This document shows, piece after piece, positions 26,155 through 36,745 of a stretch of DNA of 64,000 bases. Position 1 is the first letter of the stretch. Each line of letters opens with the position of its first letter. Below the pieces are notes generated by a model, which saw nothing but the letters and a program-made list of their open reading frames with translations, was not told the origin of the DNA and searched no databases. This DNA comes from Mycobacteroides sp. LB1 (GTDB lineage: Bacteria > Actinomycetota > Actinomycetes > Mycobacteriales > Mycobacteriaceae), in the NCBI RefSeq assembly GCF_013449725.1, contig NZ_JACCFF010000001.1, positions 434,001-498,000 of the forward strand, in the 5' to 3' direction. Both the position numbers and the translations under genes were made by a program.

Positions 26155-29100
26155 ACCACGCATGCGCTGTGAGACCACCTGCGTGATGCCGTCATCGCGC
26201 ATGCTGACGCCGTAGAGCGCGTCGGCGACCTCCATCGTCGGCTTCTGGTGAGTGATAACGATGAGCTGCGACTTCTCCCGCAGCTGTTCGAATAGGCCGA
26301 TCAGGCGCTGCAGGTTGACATCATCGAGTGCGGCCTCGACCTCATCCATCACGTAGAACGGCGACGGCCTAGCCCGGAAGATCGCCACCAGCATGGCAAC
26401 CGCGGTCAGCGACTTCTCGCCACCGGAGAGCAGTGACAGCCGCTTGATCTTCTTGCCCGGTGGACGCGCCTCCACCTCGATCCCGGTGGTGAGCATGTCA
26501 TTGGGGTCGGTCAGAACCAGTCGGCCTTCGCCGCCGGGGAACAACGAGGAGAACACACCCTTGAACTCGCGCTCCACATCGGCGTAGGCCTCCGTGAACA
26601 CCTGCAATATGCGCTCGTCCACGTCGGCGACCACTTCGAGCAGATCCTTACGTGCCGCCTTGACGTCCTCAAGCTGTGTCGACAGGAAGTTGTACCGCTC
26701 CTCCAGAGCCGCAAACTCTTCCAGGGCAAGGGGATTAACCTTACCGAGCTCGCGCAGGTCCTTCTCGGCCCTTTTGGCACGGCGCTCCTGGGTGTCCCGG
26801 TCAAACGGCATGGGCCGGGGCGCGCTCACCTGCTCCCCGCGCTCGCGAGCCTGCTCGTATTCGTCCATCTCCTGCTGCGTGGGCGGCAGCTCGACATGCG
26901 GACCGTATTCGGCGATGAGATCGTCGGCCGCCATACCGAACTGTTCGAGCACTTGTTCCGAGAGCTGCTCAATGCGCAGAACCGCTTGGGCTTTGGCGAC
27001 CTCGTCGCGATGCAGTGCATCAGTCAGGCGGCTCTGGGCAGCGGTGAGTTCACGGGCCTGCTCGCGCACGGTGCCGATCGCCGCGGTGTGCTGTGCGCGG
27101 GTCGCGCCGAGTTGGTCACGACGCGCGGACGCGGCGGCCACCACGTGTTCGAGACGGGCGGCAACCTCGTGGCCGGCCGCAACGACTGTGCTCGCCATGG
27201 CAGCCGTTCGCTTCCGCGCGACGGCCGCCCGCTCTGACCGGGCACGTGCCTCACGCTCTGCCATCGCGGCTCGGCGCAACGAGTCAGCTTTACCTCGAAC
27301 GGAATTCACCCGTTCCTCGGAGGTGCGCACCGCCAGGCGCGCCTCGATCTCCACGGAACGAGCCTCTTCCAGCTCAGCGACCATGTCATCGCGATCGACG
27401 GGCTCATCATCGAACAGGTTGGGGGCCTCTTCGGCATTGCGTAGCCGGGACTCGACCTCGGCCAGCTCTTCCATCGTCTTGGCGCGGCCGAGTTCCAGCT
27501 GATCACGTTGCAGGGTAAGTTTTTTCACCTCATCAGCCGCGATGCGAGCGCCTTGGCCGACGCGCCCCAGCTGCTCGTACACCGCCGAGATGGCCGCATC
27601 GGACTCGTTGAGGGCAGCCAATGCCTGCTCGGCGGTGTCCTGGCGCGCCGTCTGCTCGGCGAGCGCGCCCGCCAACGCCGCGGAAATCTCACCCACTTGA
27701 GATTCGGTGGCCCGCAGCTCTTCCCGGGCTGCCTGGATGGAGGCCTGGATCTCGAGGGTGCTCTGCTTCTTGTCGGATCCGCCGGCAACCCAGCCGGCGC
27801 CCACCCGATCGCCGTCGATGGTCACGGCCCGCAGCAACGGGTTGGCCAGCACCACCTCGATGGCGGCGCCGATCTCGTCGACCACCACCACCGAGGCCAG
27901 TATGGCCGACACCGCGGTGGCCAGCCGCTCGGGCGCCTCCACCAGGTCGGTGGCCCAGTGCGCGCCGGATGGCAGGGTAATCGCCGGACGTGCATGCGTG
28001 TTGGCGGGCCACTCGCCGAACACGATCGCCGCCCGCCCGCCGTCGGAGGCCTTTAGCGCGGCCACGGCGGCCTGCGCCGCTGCGGCGTTCTCCGCGGCCA
28101 CCGCGTCGGCGGCCGGTCCCATCGCCGTCGCGATGGCGCCCTGGTAACCGGGACGCACCTTGACCAGCTGCGCGATGGATCCGAAGATTCCAGCGCCACT
28201 GTGGTTCTCGGTGAGCCATGCCGAGCCGTCCTTACGGTCCAGCCCGATGGCAAGCGCGTCGATACGCGCCTTGAGCGAAGCGATCTGACGTTCGGCCTGA
28301 CGTTCGGCCGATTGCAGTTCTGCGACACGTTCATTGACGATCGAGAGGGCCGATACCGACCGTTCGTGATTCTCGTCGAGCCCCACCTCGCCCTGGTCGA
28401 GCTCGGCTACGCGCGCCTTGATGGTGTCGAACTCGGTCTGCGCGACCTCACCGCGTACCGTCGCCTCTTCGATCGTCTCGGTAAGACGCTGCGCCTGGCT
28501 GTCGATGGATTCCAGCCGGGTGCGCATGGTGTCGACCTGACCGGTGAGCCTGGCGAGGCCCTCGCGTCGATCCGCCTCGGCGGACACGGCCGCCAGGTGC
28601 TGGCGCTGCGCCTCGGCAACAGCGGCCTCCTTCGCGACCAGCTCGTCCTTGGCCGCTGCCAGCTGCTCGGCAACCGTTTCCAGCTGCGTGATCAGCAGGC
28701 GTTCCTGCTCCGCGACACGCTCCGCCTGTGCCTCCAGCTCGTCCGGATCGGGTCCGGTCGGCACGGCCACCACCTCGTCCAGGTGGCTGGCCCGCTCCCC
28801 GGCGATCCGGACGGTGGCACTGACCCGCTCGGCGAGGGCCGACAACCGGAACCAGGTCTGCTGGGCCTGCTCGGCCTGCGGCATCAATTCGTTCAGAGCC
28901 GTCTCGTGCTCGGCCAGCACCGCGGTTGCCACATCGAGCTTTTCGGTGATCTCCGAGTGTTCCTTGCGCAGCGTGGCCTCGGCGTCATTGGTGCCGTCGA
29001 ACTCATCGCGCCTGCGCACCAAATCGTCGGCGGCGAGGCGCAGCCGCGAGTCCCGCAGATCGGCCTGCACGGTGGCGGCACGGCGCGCCACTTCCGCTTG

Positions 29101-29721
29101 GCGCCCAAGGGGTTTGAGCTGGCGTCGCAGTTCGGTGGTGAGGTCGGTGAGCCGGGCCAGGTTGGCGGCCATCGACTCGAGCTTGCGGACCGCCTTTTCC
29201 TTGCGCCTGCGGTGCTTGAGCACCCCGGCCGCCTCCTCGATGAAGGCGCGGCGATCCTCCGGTCGGGACTCCAGGATCTGTGAGAGGCGACCCTGCCCGA
29301 CGATGACGTGCATTTCCCGGCCGATACCCGAATCTGACAGCAGTTCCTGGACGTCCATCAGGCGGCAGCTCTGGCCGTTGATCTCGTATTCGCCGGCGCC
29401 GTCCCGGAACATCCGGCGGGTGATGGACACCTCGGAGTACTCGATCGGCAGCGCGTGATCGGAGTTGTCGATCGTCAGGGTGACTTCGGCGCGGCCCAAC
29501 GGTGCGCGGGTCGATGTGCCCGCGAAGATGACGTCTTCCATCTTGCCGCCGCGCAGGGCCTTGGCGCCCTGCTCACCCATCACCCAGGACAGGGCGTCCA
29601 CGACATTGGACTTACCCGAACCATTGGGGCCGACTACACAGGTGATACCCGGTTCGAGGCGCAGAGTCGTCGGCGAAGCAAAGGACTTGAAGCCCTTCAG
29701 CGTCAGACTCTTGAGGTGCAC
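26122..29721 (-). CDS. smc: Chromosome partition protein SMC
   Basis: A 1199-residue condensin. The N-terminal ATPase half contains Walker [10 protein letters not shown] (31-39). Two long coiled coils flank the hinge domain (about residues 500-650, region with [19 protein letters not shown]). The C-terminal half has signature [14 protein letters not shown] and Walker [14 protein letters not shown]. It organises the chromosome as a dimer with ScpA/ScpB, which are encoded elsewhere. ATG at 29721 ([15 protein letters not shown]) is the standard N-terminus. It is 26 bp downstream of acyP on the same strand. Confidence 0.97.
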   Translation of the reverse strand: MHLKSLTLKGFKSFASPTTLRLEPGITCVVGPNGSGKSNVVDALSWVMGEQGAKALRGGKMEDVIFAGTSTRAPLGRAEVTLTIDNSDHALPIEYSEVSITRRMFRDGAGEYEINGQSCRLMDVQELLSDSGIGREMHVIVGQGRLSQILESRPEDRRAFIEEAAGVLKHRRRKEKAVRKLESMAANLARLTDLTTELRRQLKPLGRQAEVARRAATVQADLRDSRLRLAADDLVRRRDEFDGTNDAEATLRKEHSEITEKLDVATAVLAEHETALNELMPQAEQAQQTWFRLSALAERVSATVRIAGERASHLDEVVAVPTGPDPDELEAQAERVAEQERLLITQLETVAEQLAAAKDELVAKEAAVAEAQRQHLAAVSAEADRREGLARLTGQVDTMRTRLESIDSQAQRLTETIEEATVRGEVAQTEFDTIKARVAELDQGEVGLDENHERSVSALSIVNERVAELQSAERQAERQIASLKARIDALAIGLDRKDGSAWLTENHSGAGIFGSIAQLVKVRPGYQGAIATAMGPAADAVAAENAAAAQAAVAALKASDGGRAAIVFGEWPANTHARPAITLPSGAHWATDLVEAPERLATAVSAILASVVVVDEIGAAIEVVLANPLLRAVTIDGDRVGAGWVAGGSDKKQSTLEIQASIQAAREELRATESQVGEISAALAGALAEQTARQDTAEQALAALNESDAAISAVYEQLGRVGQGARIAADEVKKLTLQRDQLELGRAKTMEELAEVESRLRNAEEAPNLFDDEPVDRDDMVAELEEARSVEIEARLAVRTSEERVNSVRGKADSLRRAAMAEREARARSERAAVARKRTAAMASTVVAAGHEVAARLEHVVAAASARRDQLGATRAQHTAAIGTVREQARELTAAQSRLTDALHRDEVAKAQAVLRIEQLSEQVLEQFGMAADDLIAEYGPHVELPPTQQEMDEYEQARERGEQVSAPRPMPFDRDTQERRAKRAEKDLRELGKVNPLALEEFAALEERYNFLSTQLEDVKAARKDLLEVVADVDERILQVFTEAYADVEREFKGVFSSLFPGGEGRLVLTDPNDMLTTGIEVEARPPGKKIKRLSLLSGGEKSLTAVAMLVAIFRARPSPFYVMDEVEAALDDVNLQRLIGLFEQLREKSQLIVITHQKPTMEVADALYGVSMRDDGITQVVSQRMRGLDGQLSSQNA

Positions 29722-29747
29722 AGCGGGCCAGAATACCGGTCGCGGCG

Positions 29748-30023
29748 CTAACGCTCGCTAAACCCGGAGATGGGCTCGCCGGGCTCCTGCCAGCTGTCCA
29801 CCACCAGATCTACCCGACCTGGCGTTTCACCGCTGTTCAACTTGGCAAGCAGCTGTTCACAGGCCGTCTTTTCGCCCTGTGCGACCACATGTACCCGACC
29901 ATCCCGGGTGTTGGTGGCATATCCGGTCAGGCCGAGTTCAAGGGCTCGGGACCGCACATACCAACGAAAACCGACCCCCTGCACGTGGCCGTGCACCCAG
30001 GCGGATAGGCGGACCTCAGACAC
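29748..30023 (-). CDS. acyP: Acylphosphatase
   Basis: A 91-residue acylphosphatase hydrolysing carboxyl-phosphate bonds. The signature [18 protein letters not shown] carries the catalytic Arg, and the conserved Asn lies in [20 protein letters not shown] at 30023 gives the usual length and matches the M. tuberculosis start. An ATG at 30053 would add ten residues inside the upstream gene. The start overlaps the osmC-like stop by 8 bp. The order OsmC-acyP-smc is conserved with M. tuberculosis Rv2923c-acyP-smc. Confidence 0.92.
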   Translation of the reverse strand: MSEVRLSAWVHGHVQGVGFRWYVRSRALELGLTGYATNTRDGRVHVVAQGEKTACEQLLAKLNSGETPGRVDLVVDSWQEPGEPISGFSER

Positions 30024-30450
30024 TCGGCTCTCGGTCTTCGCGCGAGCGCTCATCCACCGTGAAATTCACCTCGACTCCAGCCTTCAGGGTGCGTCCGACA
30101 GTGCACACCTGGTCGACGGCGCGTTCCACGACGGTGAGCACCCGCGCACGCTCCTCTGGGCTGAGCCCGCTCAGGTCGATGACCATCTTTTCGTCGAGCA
30201 CCGGATAACGCTCCTGCTCCCGATCAGCGGGTCCGCTGACATCGATGCGCACCTGGTAGTCGTCCCCGAGGCGGCGTGCGAGCGGCTGATCGCTGGACAT
30301 TCCGCTGCAGGCCGCCAGGGCGATCTTGAGGAGCTCACCCGGGGTGAATACCCCGTCGATGGTCTCCGAACCGATCAGCACTTCCGCACCTCGGGAGCTC
30401 TGTCCCGTATAGCGCCGATTGCCCGTACGCTCTACCCATAATGACGTCAC
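30016..30450 (-). CDS. OsmC/Ohr family protein
   Basis: A 144-residue OsmC-fold protein at the position of Rv2923c. The first conserved Cys lies in LKIALAACSGMSSDQPLARR and the second in VDQVCTVGRTLKAG, the pair used for peroxide reduction in the family. Hydroperoxide reductase activity is likely but unproven. GTG at 30450 overlaps the start codon of the divergent secreted-protein gene within the palindrome ATGACGTCAC. The gene is followed by acyP with an 8-bp overlap. Confidence 0.9.
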   Translation of the reverse strand: MTSLWVERTGNRRYTGQSSRGAEVLIGSETIDGVFTPGELLKIALAACSGMSSDQPLARRLGDDYQVRIDVSGPADREQERYPVLDEKMVIDLSGLSPEERARVLTVVERAVDQVCTVGRTLKAGVEVNFTVDERSREDREPSV

Positions 30451-30887
30451 GCCCGCAATGCTATGTAATCTCCGCTGCCACGATGGCGTTGGCGACGTTC
30501 TGTGTACAAACCCTGTGTGCACCAACGGCCGCGGCGGAACCGGTTGTGGCGCTAGAGTCCCTACTGCTGCGTCCGTACAGCGAGGTACGGGCGCAGTTGC
30601 TATCTGGTTCGTGGGGCCCGCGGATCGAGGAGCTGGTATACGTCCCACCGGGTGAACCCAAGATCGTCCCCACCTCCGCCGAGCGGCAGGCCTACACGGT
30701 CGTCGACACGTGCTTCACCAAGCGCATCACCCCGATGGGCATCTACGTGCTGCTCGCCAAGCCGGAAACCGTGGAAAAGATAGGCGCCGACCAGTTCAAG
30801 GCGAGCTACGGCAAGCTGGTCCGCAACTACCGGCCCGGATGCGATCCGGATGTGCAGCAGATCGATCTCGGCCGACCGCCTTTCTAG
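30441..30887 (+). CDS. Secreted protein of unknown function
   Basis: A 148-residue exported protein. The Sec signal has a hydrophobic core at about residues 11-26, with cleavage likely after TAAAE. The mature part has two Cys about 43 residues apart (VVDTCFTK and YRPGCDPD), probably forming a disulfide, and no recognised domain. ATG at 30441 lies in the shared palindrome with the divergent osmC-like gene. A second ATG at 30483 would give a shorter signal. The gene converges on kdpE with a 12-bp gap. Confidence 0.75.
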   Translation: MTSRPQCYVISAATMALATFCVQTLCAPTAAAEPVVALESLLLRPYSEVRAQLLSGSWGPRIEELVYVPPGEPKIVPTSAERQAYTVVDTCFTKRITPMGIYVLLAKPETVEKIGADQFKASYGKLVRNYRPGCDPDVQQIDLGRPPF

Positions 30888-30899
30888 CCCTTCTCAGCG

Positions 30900-31574
30900 C
30901 TACTCCTGAAAGCGGTATCCCATCCCCGCCTCGGTAAGCAGGTGCTTGGGATGAGCGGGATCGATTTCCAGTTTGCGGCGCAGCTGTGCGAGATACACAC
31001 GCAAATAATGGGTTTCGGAGCTGTACGCCGGCCCCCAGACCTCGTGCAACAGCTCCTTCTGCCCCACCAGCTTTCCGCGATTGCGCACCAGCACTGCCAA
31101 CATCGACCATTCGGTGGGCGTCAGGTGCACCTCCCGGCCATCGCGGATCACCTTGTGCGAGGAAAGATCCACATCGAAGGTGCCGGTGTGCACCACCGGT
31201 TCGGCGCCATCGGGTGTGCCACGGCGCACCGCAGCGCGCAACCGGGCCAGGAACTCGTCCATGCCAAAGGGTTTGGTCACGTAGTCGTCGGCACCCGCAT
31301 CGAGTGCCTCCACCTTGTCCGCCGAATCGGTGCGCGCCGACAGCACGATCACCGGAACAGTCGTCCATCCGCGCAGCCCGGCCAGTACCTCGGTGCCGTC
31401 CATATCGGGCAGCCCGAGGTCCAGGATTACCACCTCGGGCTGGGTCTCGGCGGCCGCGCGCAGTGCGCCCGCTCCCGACGAGGCCGTCACCACCTCGTAG
31501 CCACGTGCCGACAGGTTGATCCGCAGCGCGCGCAGGATCTGCGGCTCGTCATCTACGACCAGTACCCGCGTCAC
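30900..31574 (-). CDS. kdpE: Response regulator KdpE
   Basis: A 224-residue OmpR/PhoB-type regulator. The receiver domain has the acidic pocket VVDDEPQ, phospho-acceptor Asp in VVILDLGLPDMDG, Thr/Ser in VIVLSAR and Lys in YVTKPFGMDE. The C-terminal winged helix is at about 130-224 (HLTPTEWSMLAVLVRN, HYLRVYLAQLRRKLE). With KdpD it activates kdpFABC under potassium limitation or osmotic stress. Its start overlaps the kdpD stop by 4 bp. Confidence 0.96.
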   Translation of the reverse strand: MTRVLVVDDEPQILRALRINLSARGYEVVTASSGAGALRAAAETQPEVVILDLGLPDMDGTEVLAGLRGWTTVPVIVLSARTDSADKVEALDAGADDYVTKPFGMDEFLARLRAAVRRGTPDGAEPVVHTGTFDVDLSSHKVIRDGREVHLTPTEWSMLAVLVRNRGKLVGQKELLHEVWGPAYSSETHYLRVYLAQLRRKLEIDPAHPKHLLTEAGMGYRFQE

Positions 31575-34081
31575 CGGAGCAGCCCGGCACTGGGTAGATC
31601 GACGATCATGCTCAGACCGCCGCCAGCCGTATCGGTCGCATTCACCGTGCCCTCCATTGCTTCCACAAAACCCCTAACCACCGAAAGCCCAAGTCCCACA
31701 CCGACTGTATTGTCGCGATCGCCGAGCCGCTGGAAGGCCTCGAAGGCCGCACCGCGTTTTGATGCGTCCAATCCCTTCCCGTGGTCGGCGACGATCACCA
31801 GCGTGCGGTCCTCCACTTCTTCGTAGTTGACCAGCACCTGCCCCTGTGAGTATCGCAGTGCATTGTCGACGAGGTTGGCCAATACGCGCTCGAGCAGACC
31901 CGGATCCGCCCGCACCACCGCGCCGTTCAAGTCCAGGTGCACTCGCTTGCGGTCGTTCTCGGTGGCACCGAGCAGCGCACGCTGCGCGATCTCCTCGACG
32001 TAGACCGGCACCGCCCGGGGTTTGACGACACCCGCCGCCAGCCGCGACGAGTCCAGCAGGTTGCCCACCAGCGCGGTGAGCTGATCGGTCGACTCTTCCA
32101 CGGTGGCAAGCAGTTCCGCGGTGTCCTCGGGCGAAAACTCGATATCGGGGCTGCGTAGGCTCGACACGGCGGCCTTGACCGCGGCCAACGGGGTGCGCAG
32201 GTCATGGCTGACCGCCGACAGCAGTGCCCGCCGCAGCCGGTCCGCCTCGGCGAGAGCCGAAGCCTGCGATGCCTCCTCGGCCAGGCGCGCCGAACGAACC
32301 AGGCCTGCCGCGGTTCCGGCGACCACCTGAAGCACCCGCGCATCGGCGGACGGCACCGGCGGCCCGTTGAGCGCCAGCGCGTACGCACCGTCGTCTACCC
32401 GGAATACCGAGTCGGCCTCCGATTCCCGAGTGGGCGGGTCCTCCCCCACGCTGGCGACTGCGGGTCCCTCCGCGCACAGCAGACTGACCGCAGTCTGGTT
32501 GTAGGTGGTCCGCACCCGTTCCAGCAGGGCAGAGAGGTCGGAGTTGACCAGGACGCCACCGGCGAAGAGCGCCAGCAGTTCCGCCTCGCGAGAGGCCCGC
32601 CGAGCCTGCCGTGCCCGGGTGGCGGCCGCGTCCACCAAGGCCGCGACGGCGACAGCCGTCACCATCATCATCAGGATGGTTAGCGCATTATCGGTCTCAC
32701 CGATGGTGAAGCTATAGCGGGGTGCGACGAACAGAAAGTTGAGCAGCAGACCTGAGATGATCGCGGACACCAGCGCGGTCGACACACCACCGAGCAACGA
32801 AACTGTCAGTACCGCAATCAGAAACAGGGCGCTCTTGCTGCCGACGCCGAGCGCAGAGTCGAAGAAGTGAATGAATAATGCGGTCGCCAGGGGTACCAGA
32901 ATCGCGGCCAACCAGTTGACGATGAGCCGCTTACGCCCTTCCGGGGGCATGGACCAGCTGCGCAGGCCCACAGGCCGCATGTGCCCGTGCGTCACCATGT
33001 GCACATCGATGGCGCCGGAGTCGCGGATGACGGCCGCGGCCACACCCTCGTCGAAGATCCGGGCCCACCGTGACCGTCGCGAGGTGCCCATCACCAACTG
33101 GGTGGCATTGACCCCACGCGCGAAGTCAAGCAGCGTCTGCGGCACATCATCGCCGGTAACAGCCTGCACCGAGGCTCCAATGTCGTTGGCCAATCGACGT
33201 ACCCGCGCCATGACCGCGGTGGAGGCCCCGACCAGACCGTCACCGCGCACCACATGCACCACCAGAAGCTCGGCGCTTGACTTGGCGGCGATCCGGCTTG
33301 CCCGGCGCACCAGGGTCTCCGATTCGGGTCCACCGGTGACCGCGACAACCACGCGCTCACGCGCCTCCCAGGTCTTGGTGATCCTGTTGTCCGAGCGATA
33401 CTTGGCGAGCGCAGCGTCCACCTGATCGGCGAGCCAGAGCAGCGCCAGCTCACGCAGCGCCGTCAGGTTGCCCGTCCGAAAGTAGTTACCCAGTGCCGAA
33501 CCCACCTTCTCTGGCGCATAGACGTTGCCATGAACCATCCTGCGCCGCAACGCCTCCGGTGTGATGTCAACGAGCTCGACCTGCTCGGCGCGGCGCACCA
33601 CGGCATCGGGGACGGTCTCACGCTGCACGATCCCGGTGATCTGCTCGACAACGTCGTTCAGGCTTTCCAGGTGCTGCACATTAATAGTGGTCAGCACATC
33701 GATACCGGCATCGAGGATCTCGTCGATATCCTGCCAGCGCTTGGCATTCCGACTGCCCGGCACATTGGTATGCGCCATCTCGTCGATAAGCACCAGAGCC
33801 GGCTTGCGCGCCAATACGGCGTCGATGTCGAGCTCGTACATCACGGTTCCGCGGTAGGTCACCTCGCGAGGAGGGATGAGCTCAAGCCCGTCAAGTAGTT
33901 CCGCCGTCTTGGAGCGGCCATGAGTCTCCACGGTGGCGGCGACCACATCGGTGCCGCGCCCGGCGCGGCGGTGCGCCTCGTTGAGCATGGCGTAGGTCTT
34001 GCCTACTCCGGGCGCGGCCCCCAGGTAGATCCGCAACGTCCCGCGCAGGGATGAGCCACTGGCGCGAAGACCGTCAGGCAC
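31571..34081 (-). CDS. kdpD: Potassium sensor histidine kinase KdpD
   Basis: An 836-residue sensor kinase. The N-terminal KdpD domain has a Walker A motif GAAPGVGKTYAML (about 21-33) and Walker B VLIDEMAHTN. A UspA-like domain follows at about 240-370, then four closely spaced transmembrane helices (about 395-490) and a GAF-like region. The kinase core has SHDLRTPLAAVKA (phospho-His) and G boxes ending DHGKGLDASKRG and GVGLGLSVVRG. It directly follows kdpC with a 10-bp gap and overlaps kdpE. Confidence 0.96.
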   Translation of the reverse strand: MPDGLRASGSSLRGTLRIYLGAAPGVGKTYAMLNEAHRRAGRGTDVVAATVETHGRSKTAELLDGLELIPPREVTYRGTVMYELDIDAVLARKPALVLIDEMAHTNVPGSRNAKRWQDIDEILDAGIDVLTTINVQHLESLNDVVEQITGIVQRETVPDAVVRRAEQVELVDITPEALRRRMVHGNVYAPEKVGSALGNYFRTGNLTALRELALLWLADQVDAALAKYRSDNRITKTWEARERVVVAVTGGPESETLVRRASRIAAKSSAELLVVHVVRGDGLVGASTAVMARVRRLANDIGASVQAVTGDDVPQTLLDFARGVNATQLVMGTSRRSRWARIFDEGVAAAVIRDSGAIDVHMVTHGHMRPVGLRSWSMPPEGRKRLIVNWLAAILVPLATALFIHFFDSALGVGSKSALFLIAVLTVSLLGGVSTALVSAIISGLLLNFLFVAPRYSFTIGETDNALTILMMMVTAVAVAALVDAAATRARQARRASREAELLALFAGGVLVNSDLSALLERVRTTYNQTAVSLLCAEGPAVASVGEDPPTRESEADSVFRVDDGAYALALNGPPVPSADARVLQVVAGTAAGLVRSARLAEEASQASALAEADRLRRALLSAVSHDLRTPLAAVKAAVSSLRSPDIEFSPEDTAELLATVEESTDQLTALVGNLLDSSRLAAGVVKPRAVPVYVEEIAQRALLGATENDRKRVHLDLNGAVVRADPGLLERVLANLVDNALRYSQGQVLVNYEEVEDRTLVIVADHGKGLDASKRGAAFEAFQRLGDRDNTVGVGLGLSVVRGFVEAMEGTVNATDTAGGGLSMIVDLPSAGLLR

Positions 34082-34091
34082 TGTCTCTCCT

Positions 34092-34688
34092 TCATCGGCA
34101 GGGAGGGCCGGTGAGGCCCAGTGCCACGTTCAGCGTGGGGACGTTGACACGCGGCTCACCCAGAATGCCCCATTGCCGGGATGACGTGTGCGCTTGTACC
34201 AACTCCTCGATCTTCGCCCTGCCCAGACCGGTGGCCGCCGCGACCCGCGGTATCTGCAGCGCGGCGTACTCCGGGCTGATATCGGGATCCAGGCTCGAAC
34301 CTGATCCGGTCACCGCGTCGGCGGGAATCCGTGTGGGATCGACGCTCTCGCGTGAGGCGATCGCCCCACGCCTCTCCTGGATATCCGTCTTCAGCTTCTC
34401 ACTGTTGGGGCCCTGGTTGGAGGGCAGCCCGGCGGCCGGGTCACCGCTGGCGCGGGTGTGGAAATAGAAATCCGCCCCGGACGCCTGCGGATCCACCCCG
34501 ATGAGGGCCGATCCGACGACGCACCCGTTGTGGTCCTTGAGGGGTGAGCCTTCGGCGGAGACGGAGTCAATACGGCCGAACAGCCACACCGCGGCCGGAT
34601 ATGCGATGCCGAGCACCACCGTCAGAGACAACAGCACCACGAGGCCTGCCACACACTGGCGCAGCCACCCAATCACAATCTTGTTCAT
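34092..34688 (-). CDS. kdpC: K+-transporting ATPase subunit C
   Basis: A 198-residue KdpC with one N-terminal transmembrane helix (about 10-32) and a periplasmic domain. Conserved segments are YPAAVWLFG, GSALIGVDPQ, YFHTRASGDPAAGL, SGSSLDPDISPEYA and VNVPTLNVAL. KdpC stabilises the KdpAB complex and supports high-affinity potassium binding. It lies between kdpB (2-bp gap) and kdpD. Confidence 0.96.
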   Translation of the reverse strand: MNKIVIGWLRQCVAGLVVLLSLTVVLGIAYPAAVWLFGRIDSVSAEGSPLKDHNGCVVGSALIGVDPQASGADFYFHTRASGDPAAGLPSNQGPNSEKLKTDIQERRGAIASRESVDPTRIPADAVTGSGSSLDPDISPEYAALQIPRVAAATGLGRAKIEELVQAHTSSRQWGILGEPRVNVPTLNVALGLTGPPCR

Positions 34689-34690
34689 CG

Positions 34691-36745
34691 CTATCCAATC
34701 CCAGGTATAAAACGCACGACCAGATCGATCAACCAGATCCCGATGAAGGGAACGATCACGCCACCGAGTCCGTAGATCAACAGATTTCGTCGCAGCAGCT
34801 CGCCCGCTCCCACGGGCCGATATTGGACACCCTTGAGCGCCAAGGGAACCAGCGCGATGATCACCAGGGCGTTGAAGATGACCGCCGAGAGGATCGCCGA
34901 CTGCGGAGTGGCCAGTCGCATCACGTTGAGGCTGTTCAGCTGTGGGTAGATACCGCTGAACAACGCCGGCAGGATCGCGAAGTACTTCGCGAGGTCATTG
35001 GCCAACGAGAAGGTGGTCAACGCGCCGCGGGTGATCAGCAGCTGCTTGCCGATGGCCACCACATCGATGAGCTTGGTGGGATCGGAGTCCAGATCCACCA
35101 TGTTCCCGGCTTCCTTGGCCGCCGAGGTGCCGGTGTTCATCGCCACACCCACGTCAGCCTGCGCGAGCGCCGGGGCGTCGTTGGTGCCGTCACCCGTCAT
35201 CGCGACCAGGCGACCGGCCTTCTGCTCAGCGCGCAGCAGCTCAAGTTTGTCCTCTGGGGTGGCCTCGGCGACGAAGTCGTCGACACCCGCCTCGGAGGCG
35301 ATTTGCTTGGCTGTCAACGGGTTGTCGCCGGTCACCATGATGGTGCGGATACCCATGGCGCGCAGTTGTGCGAAGCGTTCGGCCATGCCGGGCTTCACCA
35401 CATCGGATAGCCGGATCACGCCGAGGAGCCGCGTCTCGGTACTGCTGTGATCGGCGACCACCAGCGGAGTGCCGCCCTCGCCGGCCACCTGGTCAGCGGC
35501 CTTGCGGACGGCCACCACCGCAGGGTCATCCTCTTGCACGCCGGAAAGGCTTGCCACCCAGGTGAACACCGCATCCGAGGCGCCCTTGCGGATCTGCCTG
35601 CCGTCGGCAGTGTCCAGGCCGCTCATCCTCGTGGCAGCGGTGAAGGCCACAAACTCGCCCTCAGCAGCAGCCCCGGCACCCCGCCCCCCGGCCAACTCGA
35701 CAATGCTGCGACCCTCAGGAGTTTCGTCGGCGAGGCTCGACGCCCGCGCAGCCTCTGCGAGGGTGTCGTGCGTGACACCGGGCGCAGCAATGAATTCTGT
35801 CGCCTGACGGTTACCGAAGGTGATGGTGCCCGTCTTGTCCATCAGCAGGGTGTCGATGTCACCGGCCGCCTCGACGGCGCGCCCCGACTTGGCCAGCACA
35901 TTGTGCTGCACCAGCCGGTCCATCCCCGCGATGCCGATCGCCGACATCAAAGCCCCGATGGTGGTGGGGATCAAACAGACCAACAGCGCGATGAGCTTGA
36001 CCGGATCCTGCTGCTCGCCACCATAATTACCCATCGGGCCCAGCGCGACGACAGCCAGCAGGAAGATGATGGTGAGCGAAGCCAGCAGGATGTTGAGCGC
36101 GATCTCGTTAGGAGTCTTCTGCCGGGAGGCGCCCTCCACGAGCGCGATCATCCGGTCGACGAAGGACTCACCGGGAGCCGCGGTGATCTGCACGACGATG
36201 CGGTCCGACAGCACCGTGGTACCGCCAGTGACGGCACAACGATCGCCGCCCGACTCCCGGACCACCGGTGCGGACTCGCCTGTGATGGCCGACTCATCAA
36301 CGGTTGCAATACCTTCCACCACATCACCGTCACCGGGGATGACTTGCCCGGCCTCCACGACGACCCGGTCACCCGGTCGCAACGAACTACCCGAGACGCT
36401 CTCTTCTTCTTCTCTTCCGTTGCCATCGCCAACCAGCTTGCGAGCCACGGTGTCCCGCTTGACCTCTCGCAGGCTTGCCGCCTGTGCCTTGCCGCGGCCT
36501 TCGGCAACGGCCTCGGCCAGGTTCGCGAATACCACCGTGAACCAGAGCCAGGCTGTAATGGCCCACGCGAAGATCGAGGGATGCAACACGGCGAGCACGG
36601 TGGTGGCCACCGATCCCACGGTGACCACGAACATCACCGGGTTGCGGGCCATATGCCTGGGGTCGAGCTTGCGCACCGCAAGCGGAAGCGCCTTGACGAG
36701 CTGGGTGGGGTCGAAAACTCCGGTACTGACTACGGTCTTGCTCAC
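34691..36745 (-). CDS. kdpB: K+-transporting ATPase subunit B
   Basis: A 684-residue P-type ATPase subunit. The phosphorylation site is in [18 protein letters not shown]. Actuator motif TGES is in [16 protein letters not shown], and hinge motifs [14 protein letters not shown] and [14 protein letters not shown] are present. Transmembrane helices lie at the N-terminus, centre and C-terminus. It energises K+ uptake through KdpA. Its start overlaps kdpA by 4 bp. Confidence 0.97.
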   Translation of the reverse strand: MSKTVVSTGVFDPTQLVKALPLAVRKLDPRHMARNPVMFVVTVGSVATTVLAVLHPSIFAWAITAWLWFTVVFANLAEAVAEGRGKAQAASLREVKRDTVARKLVGDGNGREEEESVSGSSLRPGDRVVVEAGQVIPGDGDVVEGIATVDESAITGESAPVVRESGGDRCAVTGGTTVLSDRIVVQITAAPGESFVDRMIALVEGASRQKTPNEIALNILLASLTIIFLLAVVALGPMGNYGGEQQDPVKLIALLVCLIPTTIGALMSAIGIAGMDRLVQHNVLAKSGRAVEAAGDIDTLLMDKTGTITFGNRQATEFIAAPGVTHDTLAEAARASSLADETPEGRSIVELAGGRGAGAAAEGEFVAFTAATRMSGLDTADGRQIRKGASDAVFTWVASLSGVQEDDPAVVAVRKAADQVAGEGGTPLVVADHSSTETRLLGVIRLSDVVKPGMAERFAQLRAMGIRTIMVTGDNPLTAKQIASEAGVDDFVAEATPEDKLELLRAEQKAGRLVAMTGDGTNDAPALAQADVGVAMNTGTSAAKEAGNMVDLDSDPTKLIDVVAIGKQLLITRGALTTFSLANDLAKYFAILPALFSGIYPQLNSLNVMRLATPQSAILSAVIFNALVIIALVPLALKGVQYRPVGAGELLRRNLLIYGLGGVIVPFIGIWLIDLVVRFIPGIG

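Noticed and set aside
28201..29283. 360-codon open frame antisense to smc
   Set aside because: A frame shadow of a long GC-rich gene; no motifs and the SMC coding sequence is unambiguous.
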